Origin: Bacteroidota bacterium
Lineage (GTDB): Bacteria > Bacteroidota > Bacteroidia > Chitinophagales > Chitinophagaceae
DNA length: 36,035 nt
NCBI GenBank assembly: GCA_026391195.1
Contig: JAPLEI010000082.1
Location: forward strand, 1-36,035
Direction: 5' to 3'
In this document: positions 9,350 to 17,665 of the stretch, piece by piece
How positions within the stretch are numbered: position 1 is the first letter of the stretch
Layout: each line of letters starts with the position of its first letter
Notes under the pieces: model-generated
What the model was told of the DNA's origin: nothing
Database searches by the model: none
What the model saw: the letters and a program-made list of their open reading frames with translations, nothing else
Program-made: the position numbers and the translations under genes

Positions 9350-10795
9350 CTAAAAATCGTATTGCTTCCTTCTGGGTCGGGAGAGCATGGCAGTTGCTTC
9401 TGAATCGTTATTGCTGAAACGCTCTTTTGCAGGATCCCAGTAGATTTTTCTTTTCAGCTTCATGGCTATTTGGTGTAACAAACAGGCGCTGCAAGAACGG
9501 TGTCCGATTTCAACAGGTGCAACGGGTTGTTTACCCGATTGAATGCAGTTTAGCCAGTTTAGGTGTTGTTCGGGACTATCGTAGAGATGAATTTCATTAG
9601 CACCAATAACCGATTGCAGTATAGTAGGGTTACTGGCATCGATGGGTTTTACTCCGTTATTATCTGCTACCGGATCGGTATCGGTTACGCGATAATTACC
9701 ACGGGTTACCCATATCCATCCTTCTGTTCCAATAAATTTTACGCCATTTGGTAATTCATTCGATACAACCATGGTTACCCCATTTGCATACAGGGCTTCG
9801 GTTCTAAAAATTCCGTGAACGTTCCATAAGCCAGTATAGTTGGGGTCATCTGTAGGGAAATTCGCCTTACCCCAGATTTCTATTGGGCCACTGTATTCCA
9901 TATCCATGCCCCAGTGGGCAATATCTATATGGTGAGCACCCCAACCGGTGATCATACCGGCACCAAACTGCTCGCAGCGCAGCCAGCCTGGTCGGCTATT
10001 GATTCCTTTACTGCCTGCTTCTTGCGAATGTACCCGGTCTTCGGTATAAAATGCTTCCGGGGTAGCTCCCAGCCACGCATCGTAGTTTAAAGATGCTGGA
10101 ACGGGCATTACTATTTTATTGCCACCACCGGGATCGCCGGGTAAGCCCACTTCAACCGTTTTTAATTGACCAATTCTGCCGTTTCTTACTAATTCAGCAG
10201 CTTTTTTAAACTGCGGCCAAGGATCGGCAGATCTTTGCTGACTTCCTAGTTGTAATATTTTTCCGCTCTTTTTAACGGCATTGCTCAGCATGCGTCCTTC
10301 TTCAATGGTAAGTGAGGCAGGTTTTTGTAGGTATACGTGCTTACCCGCATTTACTGCATGCGTACTTACAATGGCATGATGATGATCGGGTAAACTTACC
10401 AATACCGCATCGATATCTTTATTTTGCAATAGCTCTTTGTAGTCGTAATACACTTTCATATCCCAATCGCCGGTTAAACCGCCATTCTCTTTGGCTGCTT
10501 TACTGTAGCTGCTTTTTACTGCAGCAGGGGCAGCGTCGGCACGGTTTCTATCTAAATCGCATACAGCAATAATGCGGGCACTATTAAAACGGGCAGTAGA
10601 AGCAATATCATGCGTAACGGCAATCCGTCCGCAACCAATTGCCCCAACATTAATTCGGTTACTGGGGGCATTTTTACCAAATACAGAGGAAGGAACAATG
10701 GTAGGAAATTGACTCATTACTAAGGTTCCGGCAGCGAATTTTCCGGATGATTGCAGAAATTTTCTTCTGCTAACAGCATTCGTATTTTTTTTCAT
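9350..10795 (-). CDS. Gfo/Idh/MocA family oxidoreductase with Tat signal
   Basis: N-terminal SRRKFLQSSGKFAAGTLV twin-arginine signal; NVGAIGCGRIAVTHD Rossmann motif; YLQKPASLTIEEGRML (EKP-like motif); GWGAHHIDIAHWGMD. Confidence 0.92.
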   Translation of the reverse strand: MKKNTNAVSRRKFLQSSGKFAAGTLVMSQFPTIVPSSVFGKNAPSNRINVGAIGCGRIAVTHDIASTARFNSARIIAVCDLDRNRADAAPAAVKSSYSKAAKENGGLTGDWDMKVYYDYKELLQNKDIDAVLVSLPDHHHAIVSTHAVNAGKHVYLQKPASLTIEEGRMLSNAVKKSGKILQLGSQQRSADPWPQFKKAAELVRNGRIGQLKTVEVGLPGDPGGGNKIVMPVPASLNYDAWLGATPEAFYTEDRVHSQEAGSKGINSRPGWLRCEQFGAGMITGWGAHHIDIAHWGMDMEYSGPIEIWGKANFPTDDPNYTGLWNVHGIFRTEALYANGVTMVVSNELPNGVKFIGTEGWIWVTRGNYRVTDTDPVADNNGVKPIDASNPTILQSVIGANEIHLYDSPEQHLNWLNCIQSGKQPVAPVEIGHRSCSACLLHQIAMKLKRKIYWDPAKERFSNNDSEATAMLSRPRRKQYDF

Positions 10796-11000
10796 GGGGC
10801 AAGCGTTATTCAGATAAAGAAAGAATCTCTAAGATAAAGAAATACTTGGTTTTACCAATCAACCCGCACTAATTAATCCTATTTATTATAGAAGGGCCCT
10901 TTGTTGGAAGATTTGGTCGAAATTGTAGAATTCAAACCAATAAAATATACACTAATCTGACTTTAAGGGCTATTTTGATAATTAAAAAAGTGAAACAAAG

Positions 11001-11150
11001 TTACTCTGGCTTCAAGCGGATAATTTTATCTTCCCGAAGAACCACCACTACGCTATTTTTTTGTTTCTTGAATTCTAGCATTTTCCTGTAAGAATTTTCA
11101 AGCCCCATCAAAATCTTGTTTCTTCTATCAAGCTTATTTTGCGTTTTCAT
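11001..11150 (-). CDS. Small protein (about 49 aa), possible antitoxin partner of the zeta-type kinase
   Basis: ORF MKTQNKLDRRNKILMGLENSYRKMLEFKKQKNSVVVVLREDKIIRLKPE; its internal ATG lies inside the 3' end of the kinase ORF (overlap about 17 bp), consistent with translational coupling. Confidence 0.6.
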   Translation of the reverse strand: MKTQNKLDRRNKILMGLENSYRKMLEFKKQKNSVVVVLREDKIIRLKPE

Positions 11151-11721
11151 ATTGCTCCTTGAGTTTTGAAAATAAATGCTGATCCATAGTAGTGAGCGGT
11201 TCATTTTGAGACTTTTCGGCTATCAATACTGGAAGTCCTTCCGAGTTATCGAAAATCATAACCTCATCCGACAAAGGTATAAATATTTCAAATAAATTAA
11301 CTATTCCACGAATATATCTGCGTTCTATTATCGATTCCTCAACATTATGTCCGCCTTCTAAAACCCGAGTCTTAACGCGCTCTTTTGCTAATTCCATATT
11401 TCGGAGCCAGAAAAATAACAGGGTAACATTATATCCATGCGTCTTGGCTGACTTTATGCGTTCTTTATGGCTAATTGATGAAAGCGTTGTTTCGAAAGCA
11501 AAATTATTTCCTTCACGCATCAATTCATCTATTCTATGCAACATAATTCTACCCGCCTCAATAGCAACTTTTTCTGGCTGAAAAGGGGATAGGCCTCTAG
11601 CAATTTCGTCAGCATTCACAAACTCCCGGCAATCTAAAATTTCGGGAAGAATAGTAAATGAGGCAGTTGTTTTTCCAGCACCATTGCAACCGGCTATTAC
11701 ATATAGGGATTTAGCATCCAT
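11134..11721 (-). CDS. Zeta toxin-family / AAA kinase
   Basis: YVIAGCNGAGKTTASFTILPEI (Walker A), FVNADEIARGLSPFQPEKVAIEAGR, NFAFETTLSS: classic zeta-toxin/UDP-GlcNAc kinase-like pattern. Start at MDAKSLY assumed. Confidence 0.85.
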   Translation of the reverse strand: MDAKSLYVIAGCNGAGKTTASFTILPEILDCREFVNADEIARGLSPFQPEKVAIEAGRIMLHRIDELMREGNNFAFETTLSSISHKERIKSAKTHGYNVTLLFFWLRNMELAKERVKTRVLEGGHNVEESIIERRYIRGIVNLFEIFIPLSDEVMIFDNSEGLPVLIAEKSQNEPLTTMDQHLFSKLKEQYENAK

Positions 11722-11925
11722 TATTACAATATACAAAGAAAATTCGGCAAATTGCCTTTTTCAGTATAGGGTTAAGAAAGCGACTTCTTTTTTATGAGTT
11801 TACTCAATTACTTTTTTTCATGGGGTAGTTTGAGTTATAAAAAAACTGCTGAAATGAAATCAGCGGTACGATGTTATTTTTATAATAATATAGGGCCTTT
11901 GATGGGACCAGTTCTGATGAAATCA

Positions 11926-12005
11926 TAGTCGGGTTGAGTGACAATATAAAAAATAATGGCCGCTGGAATATTGTTTCCAGCGACCATTATTTTTTCTGAA
12001 ATATT
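11926..12005. repeat. Palindromic repeat, copy 1 (perfect-looking 12+8 bp stem with one mismatch, 6-nt loop, at 11948-11995)
   Basis: aaaaaataatgg c cgctggaa tattgt ttccagcg a ccattatttttt; about 75 bp including flanks align with copy 2 at 12386-12466. Confidence 0.75.
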
Positions 12006-12066
12006 AGTAACCAGAAATGGATTATCTTAAATTAGGCAATGAAATGCGAATATTCTACATTTGAAA

Positions 12067-12279
12067 ATGAATCGTTTCAAACTCGAAAGATCTGTTAGTA
12101 AAGCCCAAACCTTACAGGAAGCTGCAGACCATACTGCTGAGTACAAAAAGCTATCCTGGCTGGAGCGTTTAGAGATTGCTGCCTACTTGAACAGTGTTGC
12201 CTATAATTTTGACGTGAACAACCCCCCTAGGATGGATAGGACTAAATTTATTGCTAAATCGAGTACTTTTCGTGGGTAA
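12067..12279 (+). CDS. Small hypothetical protein (70 aa), resembles small Bacteroidota proteins found next to nucleotidyltransferase-type genes
   Basis: MNRFKLERSVSKAQTLQEAADHTAEYKKLSWLERLEIAAYLNSVAYNFDVNNPPRMDRTKFIAKS...; compositionally a real protein; ATG at 12067 preferred over the TTG at 12061. Confidence 0.6.
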   Translation: MNRFKLERSVSKAQTLQEAADHTAEYKKLSWLERLEIAAYLNSVAYNFDVNNPPRMDRTKFIAKSSTFRG

Positions 12280-12324
12280 TATTTTCAATACCGACTTTCG
12301 TGATTTTCCGGCATGATAAAAAAA

Positions 12325-12384
12325 AGTGAGTGTGAGTTTGCGTGTGGGGATATTTTCGTCCTCCATACTCAAACCCCACTCACT
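12325..12384. repeat. Long imperfect inverted repeat (about 26-bp arms, 8-nt loop) downstream of the small ORF
   Basis: agtgagtgtgagtttgcgtgtgggga / tcctccatactcaaaccccactcact; many of the arm differences would be G-U wobbles in RNA. Confidence 0.55.
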
Positions 12385-12385
12385 C

Positions 12386-12466
12386 TAGCCGATTTGAGGG
12401 ACCTTCTAAAACAATAATAGCCGCCGGAATAGTACTCCCAACGACCAGTATTATTTTCTAAAATAA
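12386..12466. repeat. Palindromic repeat, copy 2 (degenerate)
   Basis: aataatagccgccggaatagtactcccaacgaccagtattatt matches copy 1 (aataatggccgctggaatattgtttccagcgaccattatt) with few substitutions and small indels; flanking ttgagKgac and ttttctRaaata also shared. Confidence 0.7.
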
Positions 12467-12524
12467 CTTAGCACAATCTGTAAGTGCTGCTAACAGCGAT
12501 AATTTTATCGATATACCTGTTTAC

Positions 12525-13817
12525 TTATCCAAAAGGCTGATCAATAGAGGTACTTTGTGCACTGAAAAAGCGGGGGCCATTTTCGGTGATATAAAGACAA
12601 TCTTCTAGCCGTATCCCAAACTCTCCGGGAATAGAAATAGTAGGCTCATCACTAAAACACATGCCTACCCCAATGGGTGTTGTGTTGCCTTTTACAAAGT
12701 TGGTCCACTCGTGCCCCTCCATGCCTATGCCATGTCCGGTTCTATGGGGTAGTCCGGGTAACTTATAATTTTTACCATAGCCAGCATTTTCAATCACTGC
12801 GCGGGCTGCGGCATCTACTATTTCGCAGGGTGCTCCTAAACGAATGGCTGCAAAAGCGGCATCCTGGGCTTTTTTCTCCTGATTCCACACTGCTATTTGT
12901 TTGTCGGTTGGCTTGCCTACTACAATAGTTCGCGTAATGTCGGAAGCATAGCCCTGGCAAGAAGTTCCCCCATCTACCATCACTACATCCCCCTCCATTA
13001 TTTTTTGAGGAACAATACTTCCATGTGGAAGGGCTGAGTATTTACCCACCTGAACAGAAGCTCCACCGGTGTATCCCAGCTTTTCAAAAGCAGCCGAAAT
13101 ATTTCTGCTCAGTTGTGCCTGCGTCATGCCGGGTTGAATAGAGGCAAAAGCAGCTTTATATGCTTCAATGGTAACATCATTGGCTTTTTGCATCAGGGCA
13201 ATTTCAGCCGCCGATTTATACATTCTGCAACCAGCTGTTATTGGGGTAGCATCTACTATTTCTATGCCGCTGGCTAGTTTCTTCACACCATCTGCAATAA
13301 AAAATCGTACCCTTTCTTCCATTCCGATTCTTCTAAAGCGAATTCCACGGTCTTTTATGATACCTAGTATTAAGGCATAAGGACTTTCATGTTCTTCCCA
13401 ACAGCGAACCTCTTCTCCAAATACCGGGTTAATCAATTCCCGGGCTCTGTCTTCCTCAAATTGCGGACAAACATAGGCGATGGAGCCTTTGGCAGGAATT
13501 ACCACTCCAAAAGTTCGTTCGCTTTGTCCCCACCTAAGCCCTGTAAAATAGTTACAGGAAGTAGTGCCTTCTAAAAAAATACCATCTATTTTATTTTTTT
13601 GCATGAGGTCTTGTGCCTTGGCAATCCGTTGTTTTCTTTCTTCAACGGAAATGGGCACTACGCCATCTAAAGCGGGTTGCAGTGCTTGAATTTCCCGGGG
13701 AAGAGGGGTTTCCTGCTTTTCGTTGGAAAGGGTATTTCCGAATCCGGTTTGGGTTATACCCAGGGCACCTGCTAGGATACTGGTTTTCTGTAAAAAAGAT
13801 CGTCTGTTCTGTTTCAT
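12525..13817 (-). CDS. M24 family metallopeptidase (Xaa-Pro aminopeptidase/creatinase-like) with Tat signal
   Basis: MKQNRRSFLQKTSILAGALG Tat signal; VMVDGGTSCQGYASDITRT, GLPHRTGHGIGMEGHE, FSDEPTISIPGEFGIRLEDCLYIT metal-ligand motifs. Confidence 0.93.
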   Translation of the reverse strand: MKQNRRSFLQKTSILAGALGITQTGFGNTLSNEKQETPLPREIQALQPALDGVVPISVEERKQRIAKAQDLMQKNKIDGIFLEGTTSCNYFTGLRWGQSERTFGVVIPAKGSIAYVCPQFEEDRARELINPVFGEEVRCWEEHESPYALILGIIKDRGIRFRRIGMEERVRFFIADGVKKLASGIEIVDATPITAGCRMYKSAAEIALMQKANDVTIEAYKAAFASIQPGMTQAQLSRNISAAFEKLGYTGGASVQVGKYSALPHGSIVPQKIMEGDVVMVDGGTSCQGYASDITRTIVVGKPTDKQIAVWNQEKKAQDAAFAAIRLGAPCEIVDAAARAVIENAGYGKNYKLPGLPHRTGHGIGMEGHEWTNFVKGNTTPIGVGMCFSDEPTISIPGEFGIRLEDCLYITENGPRFFSAQSTSIDQPFG

Positions 13818-14052
13818 AAGTAAGCGTTGTATTGTTTAAAGATATTAATAAATCGAAAAGCAGGTATAAAGAGTTTTCTATAAATAGACTTTTAGGAAGG
13901 GCCTATTAGTTCCCTCTGTTCTAAGTAATCTGCAATCCTATGAAACTACTGAATAAGAGCTGCTCAAAATATTTAAGTATATTGTATGTAGAAATAGCAG
14001 GTTTCAACTGTACCCCCTATTTATACTGTTTCGAATCATAAATCATTCCTCT

Positions 14053-14727
14053 ATGCGGGTAAGCCTTCAGGATCCACGGCTGATTTCGTTTAATACACTT
14101 CGAAGGTCAATAGGATGGCTTAGCATTTTATTACCACCCGCCATGCTTATCGGAAATTACTGGTTGGGTGATTGTTCGGATATTCAGCAGTCTTTAAGTG
14201 ATTATTATTATACCATCACGGGTAATCTGCTGGTTGGGATGTTATGTGCTATGGCACTTTTTTTTATCTCCTATAAAGGGTATCCCGGTGATCGGCTGGA
14301 TGGATGGCTTTCAACGATTGCAGGATTGCTGGCACTGGGCGCTGCTTTTATACCTACCAATGAGCCATTGTTGAATGGGTGTGCTGTTATTCATTTACCC
14401 TGGAATGATGCCCGAAGTTTAACGCATAACCTCTTGGCCTCTGTGCTCTTTATTGATTTAGCCCTCATTTCATTATTTCTTTTTACCAAGGGGCAGGGAA
14501 TACCAACCCCCCAAAAAAGAAAACGCAACCAGGTTTATAAAGCCTGTGGATATATCATTCTTGTGGTAATCATTTTGGTGCCTATCTATAATCGATTGGT
14601 AAAAAGCTATCCCGAACTGGCCGTGTATAAATTAGTATTTGCATTAGAATGGATAGCTATGACGGCTTTTGGATTTTCTTGGCTGGTGAAAGGGGGACTT
14701 ATTTTACACGATCAGCCGAAGAAATAA
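14053..14727 (+). CDS. DUF998-like multi-pass membrane protein
   Basis: Repeated hydrophobic helices, LSDYYYTITGNLLVGMLCAMALFFISYKG; family call by resemblance only. Confidence 0.6.
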   Translation: MRVSLQDPRLISFNTLRRSIGWLSILLPPAMLIGNYWLGDCSDIQQSLSDYYYTITGNLLVGMLCAMALFFISYKGYPGDRLDGWLSTIAGLLALGAAFIPTNEPLLNGCAVIHLPWNDARSLTHNLLASVLFIDLALISLFLFTKGQGIPTPQKRKRNQVYKACGYIILVVIILVPIYNRLVKSYPELAVYKLVFALEWIAMTAFGFSWLVKGGLILHDQPKK

Positions 14728-14898
14728 ACCGTTTCTTTTCTTTGCAAATTTCAATTGATTTGCTGCTATTAGTTATAATATGAGTGTGATTTTGGTGCTG
14801 GCGGGGCTAAAAATTGAAAACTTCTACTTGCTGGCGGGAAAAATTTACCGACTAAATATTATATTTACCTCAAGCCACCCATCTTCATTTTTTAAACA

Positions 14899-16509
14899 AT
14901 GTATATGCGCAAATATTTTTTATCCTTTCTCATAGTATGTTTTCCGGTTCTTTTATTCTCCCAAGTTAAACAAGACGCTGCATGGGTAGAGTCCTTGAAA
15001 AAAAATGCAGTAATGCAGGTGCAGAGCAAGGCCAAAAATATTCAGGAAATGGTAGACATGGTTTTTAGCTATGGTGAGTTAGGTTTTCAGGAATTTGAAA
15101 CCTCCCGCTACCTTACAGAAGTGTTAGCCAAAAATGGGTTTACCATTCAAAAAGATATTTCAGGTATTCCAACAGCCTGGATGGCAAAATGGGGATCGGG
15201 TAGCCCGGTTATTGCTTTGGGAAGTGATATTGATTGCATTCCAAAGGCTTCCCAAAAGCCAGGGGTAGCGTATCGTTCGCCTATAGTAGAGGGTGCGCCC
15301 GGACATGGGGAGGGACATAATTCTGGTCAGGCCGTAATCATTTATGCAGCGATTGCAGTAAAAAAAATAATGGAGGAAAATAAAATACCCGGAACCCTGG
15401 TAATATGGCCGGGTGTTGCCGAAGAATTGGTGGCCAGTAAAGCTTGGTATATCCGGGATGGATATTTTAAAAATATTGATGCCTGTATTTTCACCCATGT
15501 AAGCAGTGATTTTTCTGCCGATTATGGCGATAATGGTGGGAATGGACTGGTTAGTATCAACTTCGATTTTGAAGGGGATGCAGCCCATGCAGCGGGTGCT
15601 CCGTGGCGGGGAAAGAGTGCATTAGATGCCGTTGAATTGATGAATGTAGGATGGAACTATAAGCGGGAGCATTTGAAGCCAACCCAGCGTTCCCATTATG
15701 TTATCCGAGATGGGGGCGACCAGCCCAATGTGGTACCCTCACAAGCAAGTGTTTGGTATTACTTCCGCGAAAGAACCTACGACGATATTTACAAAAATAT
15801 GCAGGCCGGAATTAAAATCGCACAGGGAGCCGCGATGATGACGGATACGAAAATGTCGTATAAAATTGTAGGTACCGCCTGGCCCGGGCATTTTAATAAG
15901 CCCATTGCAGAAGCCATGTATAAAAATATTCAGCGGGTAGGTATGCCGGAATGGTCGGAGCAGGATGAACAACTGGCCATGGCGGTTCAAAAATTATTGG
16001 ATGCACCGGAAAAAGATAATCAGGGCCGACCAATAAAAGGGATGCGGAAAGTAATTGATACAATTAAAGGATCTGTTCCATTTTCGTGGGGTGGGGGCTC
16101 TGATGATATTGCAGATATTTCATGGAATATCCCTACCATCGTTTTGCGGTACCCAGCTAATATTCAGGGTACCAAGGGGCATCATTGGGGAGATGCCATT
16201 GCTATGGCTACTCCTATTGCCCATAAGGGTTGCGTAGCGGGTGCAAAAGCTACTGCCTTAACGTTGGTAGATTTATTTACCAACCCAGCCCTGCTAACTC
16301 AGGCCAAAGATTATTTTACCAATGTGCAAACGAAAGATCAAAAATATATACCCTTTATTTCTGCAAAAGATCCGCCCCCTGTTTACCTGAACAGGGAAAT
16401 TATGGATAAGCACCGAGATAAGATGAAGGCGTTTTATTATGATCCCACTAAATATGGCACTTATCTGGAGCAGCTGGGAATAAAATATCCAACTTTATCG
16501 CCCCAATAG
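14899..16509 (+). CDS. M20-family amidohydrolase, AbgB-like (aminobenzoyl-glutamate utilisation protein B-like), secreted
   Basis: Signal peptide MRKYFLSFLIVCFPVLLFSQ; GELGFQEFETSRYL, GSDIDCIPKASQ, GHGEGHNSGQAV, FDFEGDAAHAAGAPWRGKSALDAVELMNVG. Confidence 0.9.
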   Translation: MYMRKYFLSFLIVCFPVLLFSQVKQDAAWVESLKKNAVMQVQSKAKNIQEMVDMVFSYGELGFQEFETSRYLTEVLAKNGFTIQKDISGIPTAWMAKWGSGSPVIALGSDIDCIPKASQKPGVAYRSPIVEGAPGHGEGHNSGQAVIIYAAIAVKKIMEENKIPGTLVIWPGVAEELVASKAWYIRDGYFKNIDACIFTHVSSDFSADYGDNGGNGLVSINFDFEGDAAHAAGAPWRGKSALDAVELMNVGWNYKREHLKPTQRSHYVIRDGGDQPNVVPSQASVWYYFRERTYDDIYKNMQAGIKIAQGAAMMTDTKMSYKIVGTAWPGHFNKPIAEAMYKNIQRVGMPEWSEQDEQLAMAVQKLLDAPEKDNQGRPIKGMRKVIDTIKGSVPFSWGGGSDDIADISWNIPTIVLRYPANIQGTKGHHWGDAIAMATPIAHKGCVAGAKATALTLVDLFTNPALLTQAKDYFTNVQTKDQKYIPFISAKDPPPVYLNREIMDKHRDKMKAFYYDPTKYGTYLEQLGIKYPTLSPQ

Positions 16510-16552
16510 TATTCAGTGATTTGCTAAAATAATAATGGGTAAATCGGAGAAG

Positions 16553-16575
16553 AAAGAATTTTTATTGAATTCTTT
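16553..16575. terminator. Weak bidirectional terminator candidate (AT-rich 8-bp hairpin)
   Basis: aaagaatt-tttattg-aattcttt between convergent genes. Confidence 0.3.
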
Positions 16576-16589
16576 AAGTGGGTAGGCTG

Positions 16590-17612
16590 TTATTTTTGCT
16601 TAATTACAACAGCACTCACTACCGGTCTTTCTACTCCATTGTCGCCGGGCCTAACTAATAATTGATTGCCCACCACCATACTGGTAGATCCACCACCATC
16701 TAGATTAATCGCATTGGTGCAGGAAAGATCTTTTAACATAGCCGCCAATTCTGCCAAGTTCATACCGGCATAACCTGCCGAAGTATTATCACCCTCTACT
16801 GCCAGCACAATTACTAAGCCACTGCTATTCGCACCAATGGCAGATCTTGGCCGGGAAGTAGTATTATTAATATTGATTAATTCCGCTACATCGGATATTT
16901 GAATGGTACCATTTCTAATCAACATAGGAGAACCTCCAATTGCAGCCGTGGTTACCCATCTGCTGCCTCCTGCAGGGAATAACGCAGTAGGTTCCGCTTG
17001 GGGCGCACTCCCTTCTGCATTGGGTGAGGGGGCTGGGTAGCTGTACACATCATTTAATCCAGCTCCCACATGGTAAATCCAGGCACTAACTGGTTCTCCG
17101 GATGCGTTCATCCCAAAAGCCGCACGCGTTGGATAATAGGCTGTATTTACCCCATTCAATGCACGACTAACTGATTTAATATTTGCACTTAATACGGTAT
17201 TGTTATACTGCACCAGACTATAAGATTGGTTGCTACCAAAAAATCCTCCATTTATGCAGGCATACACCACCCCGGGTTCCTCTTTAAAAAAGTCACTCGG
17301 TTTTTTAGCAGCTGCAGCCAACAGCGGTTTGAACTCGAGGTTTGTTTTTTTACTATCATAGGCCAAACAAAAAGCCTTGGTTTTTTTACCCTGATACAGT
17401 GTGTCGAAATAATATAATTGGATGCCGCTGGGAAATGAGGCAGTGAGTAAGGTTGATAATTTCCAACCAGCGGGAAGGGTTAATAAAGTGGTAGGTGGGG
17501 GGGTAGGTGTTGGGTTAACCGGAGGTACCGGCGTAACTGTTGTATTGTTGCTTTTCGTACAACCCGATAATATCCATAATGAGATGAGTAAAGAGTAGGC
17601 GAACCGTTTCAT
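16590..17612 (-). CDS. Phosphodiester glycosidase family lipoprotein (NAGPA-type)
   Basis: Lipobox LWILSGCTKSN followed by a P/T-rich linker; VVYACINGGFFG, RSAIGANSSGLVIVLAVEGDNTSAGYAGMNLAELAAMLKDLSCTNAINLDGGGSTSMVV (NAGPA domain hallmark). Confidence 0.9.
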   Translation of the reverse strand: MKRFAYSLLISLWILSGCTKSNNTTVTPVPPVNPTPTPPPTTLLTLPAGWKLSTLLTASFPSGIQLYYFDTLYQGKKTKAFCLAYDSKKTNLEFKPLLAAAAKKPSDFFKEEPGVVYACINGGFFGSNQSYSLVQYNNTVLSANIKSVSRALNGVNTAYYPTRAAFGMNASGEPVSAWIYHVGAGLNDVYSYPAPSPNAEGSAPQAEPTALFPAGGSRWVTTAAIGGSPMLIRNGTIQISDVAELININNTTSRPRSAIGANSSGLVIVLAVEGDNTSAGYAGMNLAELAAMLKDLSCTNAINLDGGGSTSMVVGNQLLVRPGDNGVERPVVSAVVIKQK

Positions 17613-17665
17613 GGATTACTTTTTTAATATTGTAGAGAATAGGAAAACTCAAAGCGAAATTTATT

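Noticed and set aside
10812-10845. agataaagaaa direct repeat upstream of the Gfo/Idh/MocA gene
   Set aside because: Short, purine-rich and low complexity; likely chance.
12056-12063. TACATTTG as a Bacteroidota -7 promoter element (TAnnTTTG)
   Set aside because: Matches the consensus but lies only 3 bp before the ATG at 12067 and no TTG -33 box is evident, so it may be chance.
11926-12466. Integron-like attC sites
   Set aside because: The palindromic repeats lack recognisable RYYYAAC / GTTRRRY core sites and no integrase is present in the window.
14794-14842. Short direct repeat tgctggcggg (two copies) upstream of the amidohydrolase
   Set aside because: Only 10 bp, no further structure; not enough to call an operator or mobile-element scar.
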